Origin: Mycobacterium shinjukuense
Lineage (GTDB): Bacteria; Actinomycetota; Actinomycetes; Mycobacteriales; Mycobacteriaceae
DNA length: 64,000 bases
Reading direction: 5' to 3'
Assembly: GCF_010730055.1 (NCBI RefSeq)
Contig: NZ_AP022575.1
Coordinates: 3,782,001-3,846,000 of the forward strand
Of this stretch, positions 18,503-26,680 are shown in pieces. The stretch's first letter is position 1. Each line of letters opens with the position of its first letter. The translations under genes were made by a program, and so were the position numbers. Below the pieces are notes generated by a model. It saw only the letters and a list, made by a program, of their open reading frames with translations. It made no database searches and was not told the DNA's origin.

Positions 18503-20763
18503 TGACAACGAAGAAGTTCACCCCGACCATCACCCGCGGCCCGCGATTGACCCCGGGCGAGATCAACCTCACCCCTCCCGATGACCTCGGGATCGACATC
18601 CCGCCGTCGGGCGTGCAGAAGATCCTGCCGTACGTGATGGGTGGCGCGATGCTCGGCATGATCGCGATCATGTTCGCCGGCGGCCGGCAGTTATCGCCAT
18701 ACATGCTGATGATGCCGTTGATGATGATCGTGATGATGGTCGGCACCATGGCCGGCGGCACCGGCGGCGGCGGCAAGAAGGTGCCCGAAATCAACGCCGA
18801 CCGTAAGGAATACCTGCGTTATCTGGCCGGATTGCGCTCGCGGGTGACGTCCTCGGCCAGCTCGCAGGTGACGTTCTTCAGCTACCACGCCCCCCATCCC
18901 GGCGATCTGCTCTCGCTGGTGGGCACCCAGCGGCAGTGGTCCCGGCCCGCCAACAGCGACTTTTACGCGGCTGCCCGCATCGGGATCGGTGACCAGCCGG
19001 CGGTCGATCGACTGTTGAGGCCGGCCGTCGGCGGCGAACTGGCGGCCGCCACCGCCGCCCCTCAGCCGTATCTGGAGCCGGTCAGCCACATGTGGGTGGT
19101 CAAGTTCCTGCGCACCCATGGTCTGATCCACGACTGCCCGAAACTGGTGCAGCTGCGCTCGTTTCCGACGATCGCGATCGGTGGCGACCCGGCGGGGGCG
19201 GCGGGATTGTTGAGCGCGATGATCTGCCACCTGGCGGTATTTCATCCGCCGGACCTGCTGCAGATCCGGGTGCTCACCGACGATCCCGATGACCCGGATT
19301 GGTGCTGGCTGAAATGGCTCCCGCACGTTCAGCATCCGACCGAAACCGACGCCGCCGGGCCGGCACGGATGATCAGCACCCGCCCGGACAGTCTGGCCGA
19401 TCTGGCCGCCCGCGGCCCGCACGCTCCGGATTCGCTGCCCACCGGCCCCTACATCGTCGTGGTCGACCTGACCGGCGGCAAGGCCGGGTTCCCACCCGAC
19501 GGCAGGGCCGGTGTCACCGTGATCACGCTCGGCAACCACCGCGGCTCGGCCTACCGGATCAGGGTCGCCGAGGACGGGACCGCCGACGACCGGCTGCCGG
19601 GTCAGTCGTTTCGCCTGGTGACCTCGGTGGCCGACCGCATGACACCGAACGAAGCCACCCGCCTGGCCAGGAGGCTGGCCGGTTGGTCGATCACCGGCAC
19701 CATCCTCGACAAGACGTCGCGGGTGCAGAGGAAGGTGGCCACCGAGTGGCACCAGCTTGTCGGCGCCAAGAGCGTCGAGGACATCACGCCCGCCCGCTGG
19801 CGGATGTACACCGACACCGACCGCGACCGGCTGCGGATCCCGTTCGGTCACGAACTCAAGACCGGCAACGTCATGTACCTCGACATCAAGGAAGGAGCGG
19901 AGTTCGGCGCTGGCCCGCACGGGATGCTCATCGGCACCACCGGGTCCGGTAAGTCGGAGTTCCTGCGCACCCTGATCCTGTCGCTGGTAGCCATGACCCA
20001 CCCCGACCAGGTGAATCTGTTGCTCACCGATTTCAAGGGCGGCTCGACATTTCTGGGGATGGAAAAGCTTCCGCACACCGCCGCCGTCGTGACCAACATG
20101 GCCGAGGAGGCCGAACTGGTCAGCAGGATGGGTGAGGTGCTCACCGGCGAGCTCGACCGCCGGCAGTCGATTCTGCGCCAGGCCGGGATGCAGGTGGGCG
20201 CGGCGGGCGCGCTGTCCGGTGTGGCCGAATACGAGAAGTACCGAGAGCGCGGCGCCGACCTCCCGCCGCTGCCAACGCTGTTCGTCGTCGTCGATGAGTT
20301 CGCCGAACTGCTGCAAAGTCACCCCGACTTCATCGGCCTGTTCGACCGGATCTGCCGCGTTGGCAGGTCGCTGCGGGTGCATCTGTTGCTGGCGACCCAG
20401 TCACTGCAAACCGGCGGTGTGCGCATCGACAAACTCGAGCCCAACCTGACCTACCGGATCGCGTTGCGCACCACCAGCTCTCACGAATCGAAGGCGGTCA
20501 TCGGCACCCCGGAGGCGCAATACATCACCAACAAAGAGAGCGGTGTCGGGTTTCTGCGGGTCGGCATGGAGGATCCGGTCAAGTTCAGCACGTTCTACAT
20601 CAGCGGCCCCTATGTCCCGCCCACGAAGGCCGACACCGACGGCGAGGCCGGCGGGGGTGGGCCGCATATCGCCCGGCAAGCCATGCGAATTCGCCGGTTC
20701 ACCGCGGCCCCGGTCGTTGAGCCGGGGGCAAGCCCCGCTCGCGCGGGAGCGCTGACGTCATGA
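18502..20763 (+). CDS. eccCa1: ESX-1 FtsK/SpoIIIE ATPase subunit EccCa1
   Basis: This 753-aa membrane half of the split ESX-1 motor has two helices at about residues 41-60 and 65-85. A DUF-type stalk domain follows, then the first FtsK/SpoIIIE ATPase module with Walker A GTTGSGKS at 478-485 and Walker B-like LLLTDFKGG and LFVVVDEFAELL. ESX-1 is the system in which EccC is encoded as two polypeptides, and that holds here, since the partner EccCb1 starts at an ATGA overlap. Ends with GASPARAGALTS. Confidence 0.97.
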   Translation: MTTKKFTPTITRGPRLTPGEINLTPPDDLGIDIPPSGVQKILPYVMGGAMLGMIAIMFAGGRQLSPYMLMMPLMMIVMMVGTMAGGTGGGGKKVPEINADRKEYLRYLAGLRSRVTSSASSQVTFFSYHAPHPGDLLSLVGTQRQWSRPANSDFYAAARIGIGDQPAVDRLLRPAVGGELAAATAAPQPYLEPVSHMWVVKFLRTHGLIHDCPKLVQLRSFPTIAIGGDPAGAAGLLSAMICHLAVFHPPDLLQIRVLTDDPDDPDWCWLKWLPHVQHPTETDAAGPARMISTRPDSLADLAARGPHAPDSLPTGPYIVVVDLTGGKAGFPPDGRAGVTVITLGNHRGSAYRIRVAEDGTADDRLPGQSFRLVTSVADRMTPNEATRLARRLAGWSITGTILDKTSRVQRKVATEWHQLVGAKSVEDITPARWRMYTDTDRDRLRIPFGHELKTGNVMYLDIKEGAEFGAGPHGMLIGTTGSGKSEFLRTLILSLVAMTHPDQVNLLLTDFKGGSTFLGMEKLPHTAAVVTNMAEEAELVSRMGEVLTGELDRRQSILRQAGMQVGAAGALSGVAEYEKYRERGADLPPLPTLFVVVDEFAELLQSHPDFIGLFDRICRVGRSLRVHLLLATQSLQTGGVRIDKLEPNLTYRIALRTTSSHESKAVIGTPEAQYITNKESGVGFLRVGMEDPVKFSTFYISGPYVPPTKADTDGEAGGGGPHIARQAMRIRRFTAAPVVEPGASPARAGALTS

Positions 20764-22535
20764 CCACCCCACCAGGAACCCAGACGTTGCGTGAGGTGAT
20801 CCTGGATCAGCTCAGCACCGCCGAATCGCGGGCCTACAAGATGTGGCTGCCGCCGCTGACCGACCCCACCCCGCTCAACGAGCTGATCGCGCGCGACCGG
20901 CGACAGCCGTTGCGCTTCGCGTTGGGGATCATGGACGAACCGCGCCGGCATCTGCAGGACGTGTGGGGTGTCGACGTGTCCGGGGCGGGCGGCAACATCG
21001 GCATCGGAGGCGCGCCGCAAACCGGCAAGTCCACCCTGCTGCAGACGCTGGTGATGTCGGCCGCCGCCACGCACTCACCGCGCAATGTCCAGTTCTACTG
21101 CATCGACCTCGGCGGCGGCGGTCTGATCTATCTGGAGAACCTGCCGCACGTCGGCGGGGTCGCGAGCCGGTCCGAGCCGGACAAGGTCAACCGGGTGGTC
21201 GCGGAGATGCAATCGGTGATGCGGCAACGCGAGGCCACCTTCAAGGAACACCGGGTGGGCTCGATCGCGATGTATCGACAGTTGCGCGACGACCCGAGCC
21301 AACCCGTCGCGGCCGATCCATACGGCGACGTATTCCTGATCATCGACGGCTGGCCGGCCTTCGTCAGTGAGTTTCCCGATCTTGAAGGGCAAGTCCAGGA
21401 CCTGGCCGCGCAGGGGCTGTCGTTCGGCGTTCACGTCATCATTTCCACACCACGCTGGACGGAACTGAAGTCGAGGGTCCGCGACTACCTGGGCACCAAG
21501 ATCGAGTTCCGGCTGGGCGACGTCAACGAAACCCAGATCGACCGCATCGCCCGGGAGATCCCGGCGAACCGTCCCGGCCGGGCGGTGTCGCTGGAAAAGC
21601 ACCACCTGATGATCGGGGTGCCCCGGTTTGACGGCGTGCACAGCACCGAGAACCTGGTGGAGGCGATGACTGCGGGGGTGGCGCAGATCTCGGCTCAGCA
21701 CACCGACCAGGCGCCGCCGGTCCGGATGCTGCCGGCGCGCATCCATCTGCACGAACTCGACCCCAACCCGCCCGGCCCCGGGTCCGACTACCGCACCCGC
21801 TGGGAGATTCCGATCGGCCTGCGCGAGACGGACCTGTCGGTGGCCTACAGCCACATGCACACCAACCCGCACCTGTTGATCTTCGGCGCGGCCAAGTCGG
21901 GCAAGACCACCATCGCGCACGCCATCGCCCGGGCGATCTGCGCCCGCAACAGTCCCCAGCAGGTCCGCTTCATGCTCGCCGATTACCGCTCCGGGCTGCT
22001 GGACGCGGTTCCGGACACCCATCTGCTGGCCGCCGGCGCGATCAACCGCAACAGCGCGAGCCTGGACGAGGCGGTCAAGGCGCTGGCGGTGAACCTGAAG
22101 AAGCGGTTGCCCCCGACCGACCTGACGACGGCGCAGCTGCGCTCGCGTTCCTGGTGGAGCGGATTCGACGTGGTGCTGCTGGTCGACGATTGGCACATGA
22201 TTGTCGGGGCCGCCGGCGGGATGCCGCCCATGGCACCGTTGACTCCGCTACTGCCGGCGGCGGCCGATATCGGGTTGCACATCATTGTGACCTGCCAGAT
22301 GAGCCAGGCGTACAAGGCGACCATGGACAAGTTCGTGGGCGCGGCATTCGGGTCGGGCGCGCCGACAATGTTCCTTTCCGGCGAGAAGCAAGAATTCCCG
22401 TCCAGCGAGTTCAAGGTCAAACGGCGCCCCCCTGGCCAGGCATTTTTGGTTTCCCCGGAGGGCAAAGAGGTCATCCAGGCCCCCTACATCGAGCCTGTAG
22501 AAGAAGTGTTCGCAGCACCCCCAAGCGCCGGTTAA
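20760..22535 (+). CDS. eccCb1: ESX-1 FtsK/SpoIIIE ATPase subunit EccCb1
   Basis: This 591-aa cytosolic half of the ESX-1 motor carries ATPase modules 2 and 3. The first has Walker A GAPQTGKS at 84-91 and Walker B VFLIIDGWPAF. The second has GAAKSGKT at 376-383 with VVLLVDDWHMI. The third module is where the C-terminal signal of the EsxB partner binds. The ATG overlaps the eccCa1 stop. Downstream lies a 258-bp region that carries only a remnant of PE35 before PPE68. Confidence 0.97.
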   Translation: MTTPPGTQTLREVILDQLSTAESRAYKMWLPPLTDPTPLNELIARDRRQPLRFALGIMDEPRRHLQDVWGVDVSGAGGNIGIGGAPQTGKSTLLQTLVMSAAATHSPRNVQFYCIDLGGGGLIYLENLPHVGGVASRSEPDKVNRVVAEMQSVMRQREATFKEHRVGSIAMYRQLRDDPSQPVAADPYGDVFLIIDGWPAFVSEFPDLEGQVQDLAAQGLSFGVHVIISTPRWTELKSRVRDYLGTKIEFRLGDVNETQIDRIAREIPANRPGRAVSLEKHHLMIGVPRFDGVHSTENLVEAMTAGVAQISAQHTDQAPPVRMLPARIHLHELDPNPPGPGSDYRTRWEIPIGLRETDLSVAYSHMHTNPHLLIFGAAKSGKTTIAHAIARAICARNSPQQVRFMLADYRSGLLDAVPDTHLLAAGAINRNSASLDEAVKALAVNLKKRLPPTDLTTAQLRSRSWWSGFDVVLLVDDWHMIVGAAGGMPPMAPLTPLLPAAADIGLHIIVTCQMSQAYKATMDKFVGAAFGSGAPTMFLSGEKQEFPSSEFKVKRRPPGQAFLVSPEGKEVIQAPYIEPVEEVFAAPPSAG

Positions 22536-22643
22536 GATTATTTCATTCGCGGCGAAGCAGGACCCAAGACCTGTAATCGAGCGGGTAATCGAGCCCGGGG
22601 GCGGAGCTGACAGTCGGCTTTGTTTCCGGCTGAAAGCGAACGG

Positions 22644-22662
22644 TTTGTGTCCGGGACACAAA
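22644..22662. promoter_or_regulatory. 19-bp perfect palindrome upstream of PE35 remnant / PPE68
   Basis: TTTGTGTCC-G-GGACACAAA is perfectly symmetric around 22653. It is preceded by a direct repeat TAATCGAGC at 22574-22582 and 22586-22594. The palindrome ends 22 bp before the PE35-remnant ATG and 131 bp before PPE68, in the region expected to hold the promoter of the PPE68-esxB-esxA operon. Operator for an unknown dimeric regulator is the likeliest reading. Confidence 0.5.
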
Positions 22663-22683
22663 TAGGGGAGACGAAGTAGGCAA

Positions 22684-22755
22684 ATGGACGATATGTCACT
22701 CGATCCGGCCGCCTATTCGCAACCCGGCGACGGCGCTGCCCGCGTCTTCGTCTAA
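22684..22755 (+). pseudogene. PE35: Collapsed PE35: 23-codon ORF retaining only both ends of the gene
   Basis: The ORF encodes MDDMSLDPAAYSQPGDGA plus ARVFV and a TAA stop. Its first ten residues match the start of M. tuberculosis PE35 (MEKMSHDPIAA) and its last thirteen match the end (YSQIDDGAAGVFAE). The roughly 75 residues between them are missing in frame. The PE helical hairpin that pairs with PPE68 is therefore gone. It occupies the normal PE35 position between eccCb1 and PPE68, 38 bp before PPE68. The ORF could still be translated as a short leader. M. tuberculosis PE35 sequence is quoted from memory. Confidence 0.8.
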
Positions 22756-22793
22756 CAGTCCTACACACATCGCAACACGAAGGAGTGATCACC

Positions 22794-23900
22794 ATGCTGT
22801 GGCATGCAATGCCACCGGAGCTGAACACCGCACGGCTGATGGCCGGCGCGGGCCCGGCTCCGATGCTGGCGGCAGCCATGGGATGGGAGGCGCTTGCGGC
22901 GGCCCTGGACGCTCAGGCCGTCGAGCTGACCGCGCGCCTGAACTCGCTGGGAGAGGCGTGGACCGGCGGCAGCAGCGACAAGGCGATCGCGGCCGCCAAG
23001 CCGATGGTGACCTGGCTGCAGAGCGCGTCGGCGCAGGCGAAGGTGCGCGCGATGCAGGCCACGGCGCAGGCCGCCGCCTACACCCAGGCGATGGCGACCA
23101 CACCGTCGTTGCCGGAAATCGCGGCGAACCACATCACCAGGGCGGTGCTGGTGGCCACCAACTTCTTCGGCATCAACACGGTGCCGATCGCCGTCAACGA
23201 GATGGACTACTTCATCCGGATGTGGAACCAGGCCGCCCTGGCCATGGACGTCTACCAGGCGGAGACCATCGCCAACACGCTGTTCGAAAAGCTCGAACCG
23301 ATGACCGCGATCCTCGATCCCAGCACCAGCCAAGGCATGACGTCCAGCCCGCTGCTGGGGATGGCGTCCAAAGCCACCGGTGTGCCCGCTGGCCAGCTGC
23401 AGGAAACGGTCGGACAGGTCGCCGAGATGACCGGCCCGATGCAGCAGCTGACCCAGCCGATGCAGCAGGTGACGTCGCTGTTCAGCCAGGTGGGCAGTTC
23501 CAGCGGCGGGCCCGGCAGCGGGCTTGGCGACGACGAAGCCGCCCAGATGGGCCTACTCGGTGCCAGTCCGCTGTCCAACCACCCGTTGGCGGGCGGATCG
23601 GGCGCAAGCGTGGGCGCGGGACTGCTGCGCGCGGATGCCCTACCCGGCGCCGGAGGGACGTTGGCGCGCACGCCGCTGATGGCCGGCCTGATCGAAAAGC
23701 CCGCCGGTCCCGCGGTGATGCCGGCGGCGGCCGCCGGATCCTCGGCCACCGGCGGCGCGGCCCCGGTGGGCGCCGGCGCGCTGGGTCAGGGCGCCGGCTC
23801 CGGCGGCTCGACCAGGCCAGGGCTGACGGCACCGGCGCCGCTCACCAAGGAGCGCGACGACCATGGCGACGAAGATTGGGACGACCAGGACGACTGGTGA
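22794..23900 (+). CDS. PPE68: PPE family protein PPE68
   Basis: This 368-aa PPE protein is the same length as M. tuberculosis PPE68. It opens MLWHAMPPELNTARLMAGAG with the PPE motif at residues 7-9. The WxG turn is in GEAWTGGSS, and the PPE helical domain extends to about residue 175. The C-terminus is rich in Gly/Ala/Met/Gln and ends DEDWDDQDDW. ATG 22794 has AAGGAG 8 nt upstream; a GTG three codons earlier overlaps that site and is rejected. It is normally a partner of PE35 and interacts with EsxA/EsxB, but the PE partner is degenerate here. Confidence 0.96.
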   Translation: MLWHAMPPELNTARLMAGAGPAPMLAAAMGWEALAAALDAQAVELTARLNSLGEAWTGGSSDKAIAAAKPMVTWLQSASAQAKVRAMQATAQAAAYTQAMATTPSLPEIAANHITRAVLVATNFFGINTVPIAVNEMDYFIRMWNQAALAMDVYQAETIANTLFEKLEPMTAILDPSTSQGMTSSPLLGMASKATGVPAGQLQETVGQVAEMTGPMQQLTQPMQQVTSLFSQVGSSSGGPGSGLGDDEAAQMGLLGASPLSNHPLAGGSGASVGAGLLRADALPGAGGTLARTPLMAGLIEKPAGPAVMPAAAAGSSATGGAAPVGAGALGQGAGSGGSTRPGLTAPAPLTKERDDHGDEDWDDQDDW

Positions 23901-23992
23901 GCGCCCACGATAACGACAGGCTTCCCGGCCACCCGGGCCGGAAGACTTGCCAACATTTTGGCGAGGAAAAGAAAGAGAGAAAGTAGTCCAGC

Positions 23993-24295
23993 ATGGCAGA
24001 GATGAAGACCGATGCCGCTACCCTCGCGCAGGAGGCAGGTAACTTCGAGCGGATCTCCGGCGACCTGAAGACCCAGATCGACCAGGTGGAGTCGACGGCG
24101 GCTTCGTTGCAGAGCCAGTGGCGCGGTGCCGCGGGCACGGCCGCCCAGGCCGCGGTGGTGCGCTTCCAAGAGGCGGCCAACAAGCAGAAGCAGGAACTCG
24201 ACGAAATTTCGGCGAATATTCGTCAGGCCGGCGTCCAATACTCCAAGGCCGACGAGGAACAGCAGCAGGCACTGTCCTCGCAAATGGGCTTCTAA
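23993..24295 (+). CDS. esxB: WXG100 protein EsxB (CFP-10)
   Basis: This 100-aa secreted helical hairpin has the WXG turn as W43-R-G45. The C-terminal type VII secretion signal is YSKAD (Y83, D87), and the final QQALSSQMGF provides the tail that docks on the third ATPase of EccCb1. It forms a 1:1 dimer with EsxA, encoded 31 nt downstream. The start MAEMKTDAATLAQEAG is family-conserved. The 92-bp gap after PPE68 includes an imperfect hairpin (CTTCC..GGAAG near 23930). Confidence 0.98.
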   Translation: MAEMKTDAATLAQEAGNFERISGDLKTQIDQVESTAASLQSQWRGAAGTAAQAAVVRFQEAANKQKQELDEISANIRQAGVQYSKADEEQQQALSSQMGF

Positions 24296-24326
24296 TTCCC
24301 CAACCACAAAGAAACGGAGCACAGAC

Positions 24327-24614
24327 ATGACAGAACAGCAGTGGAATTTCGCGGGCATTGAGGCCGCGGCAAGCGCAATTCAGGGAAACGTCACGTCCAT
24401 TCATTCCCTGCTCGACGAGGGCAAGCAGTCGCTGACCAAGCTGGCGGCGGCCTGGGGCGGTAGCGGTTCGGAGGCCTACCAGGGCGTTCAGCAGAAGTGG
24501 GACGCCACCGCTACCGAGCTCAACAACGCCCTGCAGAACCTGGCGCGCACCATCAGTGAGGCCGGTCAGGCGATGCAATCGACCGAGGGCAGCGTGACGG
24601 GGATGTTCGCGTAG
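24327..24614 (+). CDS. esxA: WXG100 protein EsxA (ESAT-6)
   Basis: This 95-aa secreted protein begins MTEQQWNFAGIEAAASA, with the WXG turn at W43-G-G45 and the C-terminus SVTGMFA. It is the EsxB partner, the major ESX-1 virulence substrate associated with phagosomal membrane damage. A longer frame continues upstream through esxB, but ATG 24327 is preceded by ACGGAG and is the conserved start. A large stem-loop follows 28 nt after the stop. Confidence 0.98.
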   Translation: MTEQQWNFAGIEAAASAIQGNVTSIHSLLDEGKQSLTKLAAAWGGSGSEAYQGVQQKWDATATELNNALQNLARTISEAGQAMQSTEGSVTGMFA

Positions 24615-24641
24615 GTCACCCCTTAAGTTCGCGTAGAATAC

Positions 24642-24701
24642 CTAAGCACGAGATCGGGCGAGTTCAACCCCTCCGGGGATCTCGCCCCTTCTCGTGCTTA
24701 G
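24642..24701 (+). terminator. Multi-stem hairpin between esxA and espI
   Basis: CTAAGCACGAGA (24642-24653) pairs perfectly with TCTCGTGCTTAG (24690-24701). Inside it GGGCGAG (24656-24662) pairs with CTCGCCC (24681-24687), and inside that CCCC/GGGG (24668-24671/24675-24678) closes a 3-nt loop. The whole 60-nt structure ends 29 nt before the espI ATG. It probably terminates or stabilises the abundant esxBA message and lowers expression of espI and eccD1. Confidence 0.75.
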
Positions 24702-24730
24702 TTCTCTTGACGAACTTCGGAGAGGTTCTC

Positions 24731-26680
24731 ATGCCGGCCGACTACGAGCAGCTCTTTCGGCCCGCAGAAGGGGCGGAACCCCCCGACGGGGAGACCGCGC
24801 CGTCGTACTTTGACGCGAGTCCTCCCACACCGACAAACGCTGCGCGACCCAACGGCGAGAACCCGCCACCGACGTCGGACTGGGCGCGGCAATTCCTTCA
24901 AGCCCCTCCCGCCGCGCCGCCGGCCGCGCCCAAGCCGCCGTTGCCCGCCATGCCCGTCGGCGGACCAGCACCGGCAGCGCCCGAACCGCCGCCGACCCCA
25001 CCGGAACTTCCCCGGTTCGCGGCCGAGCCACCGCCGGCCATGCCGGAGCCACCGCCGGCCCCGACGGCGCTCAGCGGGCCCTCGTCAAGGGGAGCCAAAC
25101 CAGGCGTGCCCCCCATGCCCATCGGCGGAGCCACGCCAGCCCAGCCGGCACCGCCCGATCACCAGCGGATCTCGGCGGAACCGTCGCCGCCCAAGCCGCC
25201 CTGGCCGCCGACACCGATCACCGGTCCCCCATCAACCCCGCCCTCCGAATCCCCCCAGGTCGCCCGCGAACGCCCGCCGGCCGGCGGACCCCCCGCGGGA
25301 TCCCCCCAACCGCCGCCGACCCCGGGCGGCGCAGCACGTGAGCCAGCACCACGCCGGGTCCGCATCGGTGGGCCCCGGCAACCACCGCCTGCCGCCGAAC
25401 CGCGGCCGGAGCCCCCAGCCCCGGCACAACGTCGCCGCGGCCACCGCTACCGCGACGAGGACGACGGTGACGGCGGAACACCGGCGGTGGCTGTCCCGCC
25501 ACGCCCGGGCGCGGCAGAGGTCGCACCCACCGCCGCCCCCCGGCCCTCGTTTGCGTGGTGGCAGCAACCTCACCCGGCACCACCCGCGGCCCCAGCACCC
25601 GGTGCGGCCGAAACCCCCACCAAGTCACCGGGTGACCGCGTCGGGGGTCGGCACGCCGAGCGACCCGCCGAGGCGCAGCCGTCGACCCCTGCCGTCGCCA
25701 CCGCGCCCGCCGCGGCGCCGGACGCCCCGGCCGGCGGGGGCCGCGCCGCATCCCAGACTCCCGAAGTCGGTGAGCGGCCGCAGATCACGAAACCCGCCAG
25801 GTTGGTGCCACGCCACGGTTGGCGACGCTGGGTCCACACGTTGACACGGATCAACCTTGGCTTGAGCCGCGACGAAAAATACGAACTCGACTTGCGCGCG
25901 CGAATATGTCGAAATCCCCGCGGTTCCTACCAGATCGGGGTGCTGGGCCTCAAAGGCGGCGCCGGCAAAACGACCACGACAGTCACCTTGGGCAATACCT
26001 TGGCCCGGGTGCGCGGCGACCGGATCCTGGTGCTCGACGCGGATCCGAGCGCCGGAAACCTCGCCGACCGCGCCGGCCGCTCATCGCCGTCGTCCATCGC
26101 CGATCTGCTTGCCGACCGACGGCTTTCGCACTACAACGACGTCCGTGCACACACCAGCGTGAACGCGAACAACCTGGAAATCCTGCCCGCAGCACAGTAC
26201 ACCGCGGCACGGCGCGGGCTCAGCGGCCAGGACTTGCGGTCGGCGGTCGACACGGTCTCGAAGTTCTACAACCTCGTCCTGGCCGACTGTGGTGCCGGCC
26301 TGCTCGACCCGGTGACGCTGGGCGTGCTCGAAACGGCGTCCGCAATCGTGATCGTGACCAATGTGTCGCTCGACAGTGCCCGGCAGGCCATGATCGCGCT
26401 GGACTGGCTACGCAACCACGGCTACCACGATCTGCTGAAGCGGGCCTGCGTGGTGATCAACCATGTCGCGGTGGGCGAAACCAACGTCTCGGAGAAGCGG
26501 TTGGTAAGGCAGTTCGAACAACATGTTCAACCGGGCCGGGTGGTGGTCTTGCCGTGGGACGAGCACATCGCGGCCGGAACCGAAATTCGGCTTGACCTGC
26601 TCAGCCCGGTCTATCGACGCAGGGTTCTCGAACTGGCCGCGGCGCTATCCGACGATTTTGAAAGGGCTGGACGTCGTTGA
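24731..26680 (+). CDS. espI: ESX-1 secretion-associated MinD-like ATPase EspI
   Basis: This 649-aa protein has about 370 residues of Pro/Ala-rich low complexity (start MPADYEQLFRPAEG) followed by a MinD/ParA-type ATPase. The P-loop is KGGAGKT at 408-414, then LVLDADPSAGNLADRAG and LVLADCGAGLLDPVT. EspI is reported to reduce ESX-1 activity when ATP is low and is not always required for secretion. The start ATG is preceded by GGAGAGGTTCTC. Its stop overlaps the TTG start of eccD1. The proline-rich half differs from M. tuberculosis in repeat units, while the ATPase half is strongly conserved. Confidence 0.94.
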   Translation: MPADYEQLFRPAEGAEPPDGETAPSYFDASPPTPTNAARPNGENPPPTSDWARQFLQAPPAAPPAAPKPPLPAMPVGGPAPAAPEPPPTPPELPRFAAEPPPAMPEPPPAPTALSGPSSRGAKPGVPPMPIGGATPAQPAPPDHQRISAEPSPPKPPWPPTPITGPPSTPPSESPQVARERPPAGGPPAGSPQPPPTPGGAAREPAPRRVRIGGPRQPPPAAEPRPEPPAPAQRRRGHRYRDEDDGDGGTPAVAVPPRPGAAEVAPTAAPRPSFAWWQQPHPAPPAAPAPGAAETPTKSPGDRVGGRHAERPAEAQPSTPAVATAPAAAPDAPAGGGRAASQTPEVGERPQITKPARLVPRHGWRRWVHTLTRINLGLSRDEKYELDLRARICRNPRGSYQIGVLGLKGGAGKTTTTVTLGNTLARVRGDRILVLDADPSAGNLADRAGRSSPSSIADLLADRRLSHYNDVRAHTSVNANNLEILPAAQYTAARRGLSGQDLRSAVDTVSKFYNLVLADCGAGLLDPVTLGVLETASAIVIVTNVSLDSARQAMIALDWLRNHGYHDLLKRACVVINHVAVGETNVSEKRLVRQFEQHVQPGRVVVLPWDEHIAAGTEIRLDLLSPVYRRRVLELAAALSDDFERAGRR

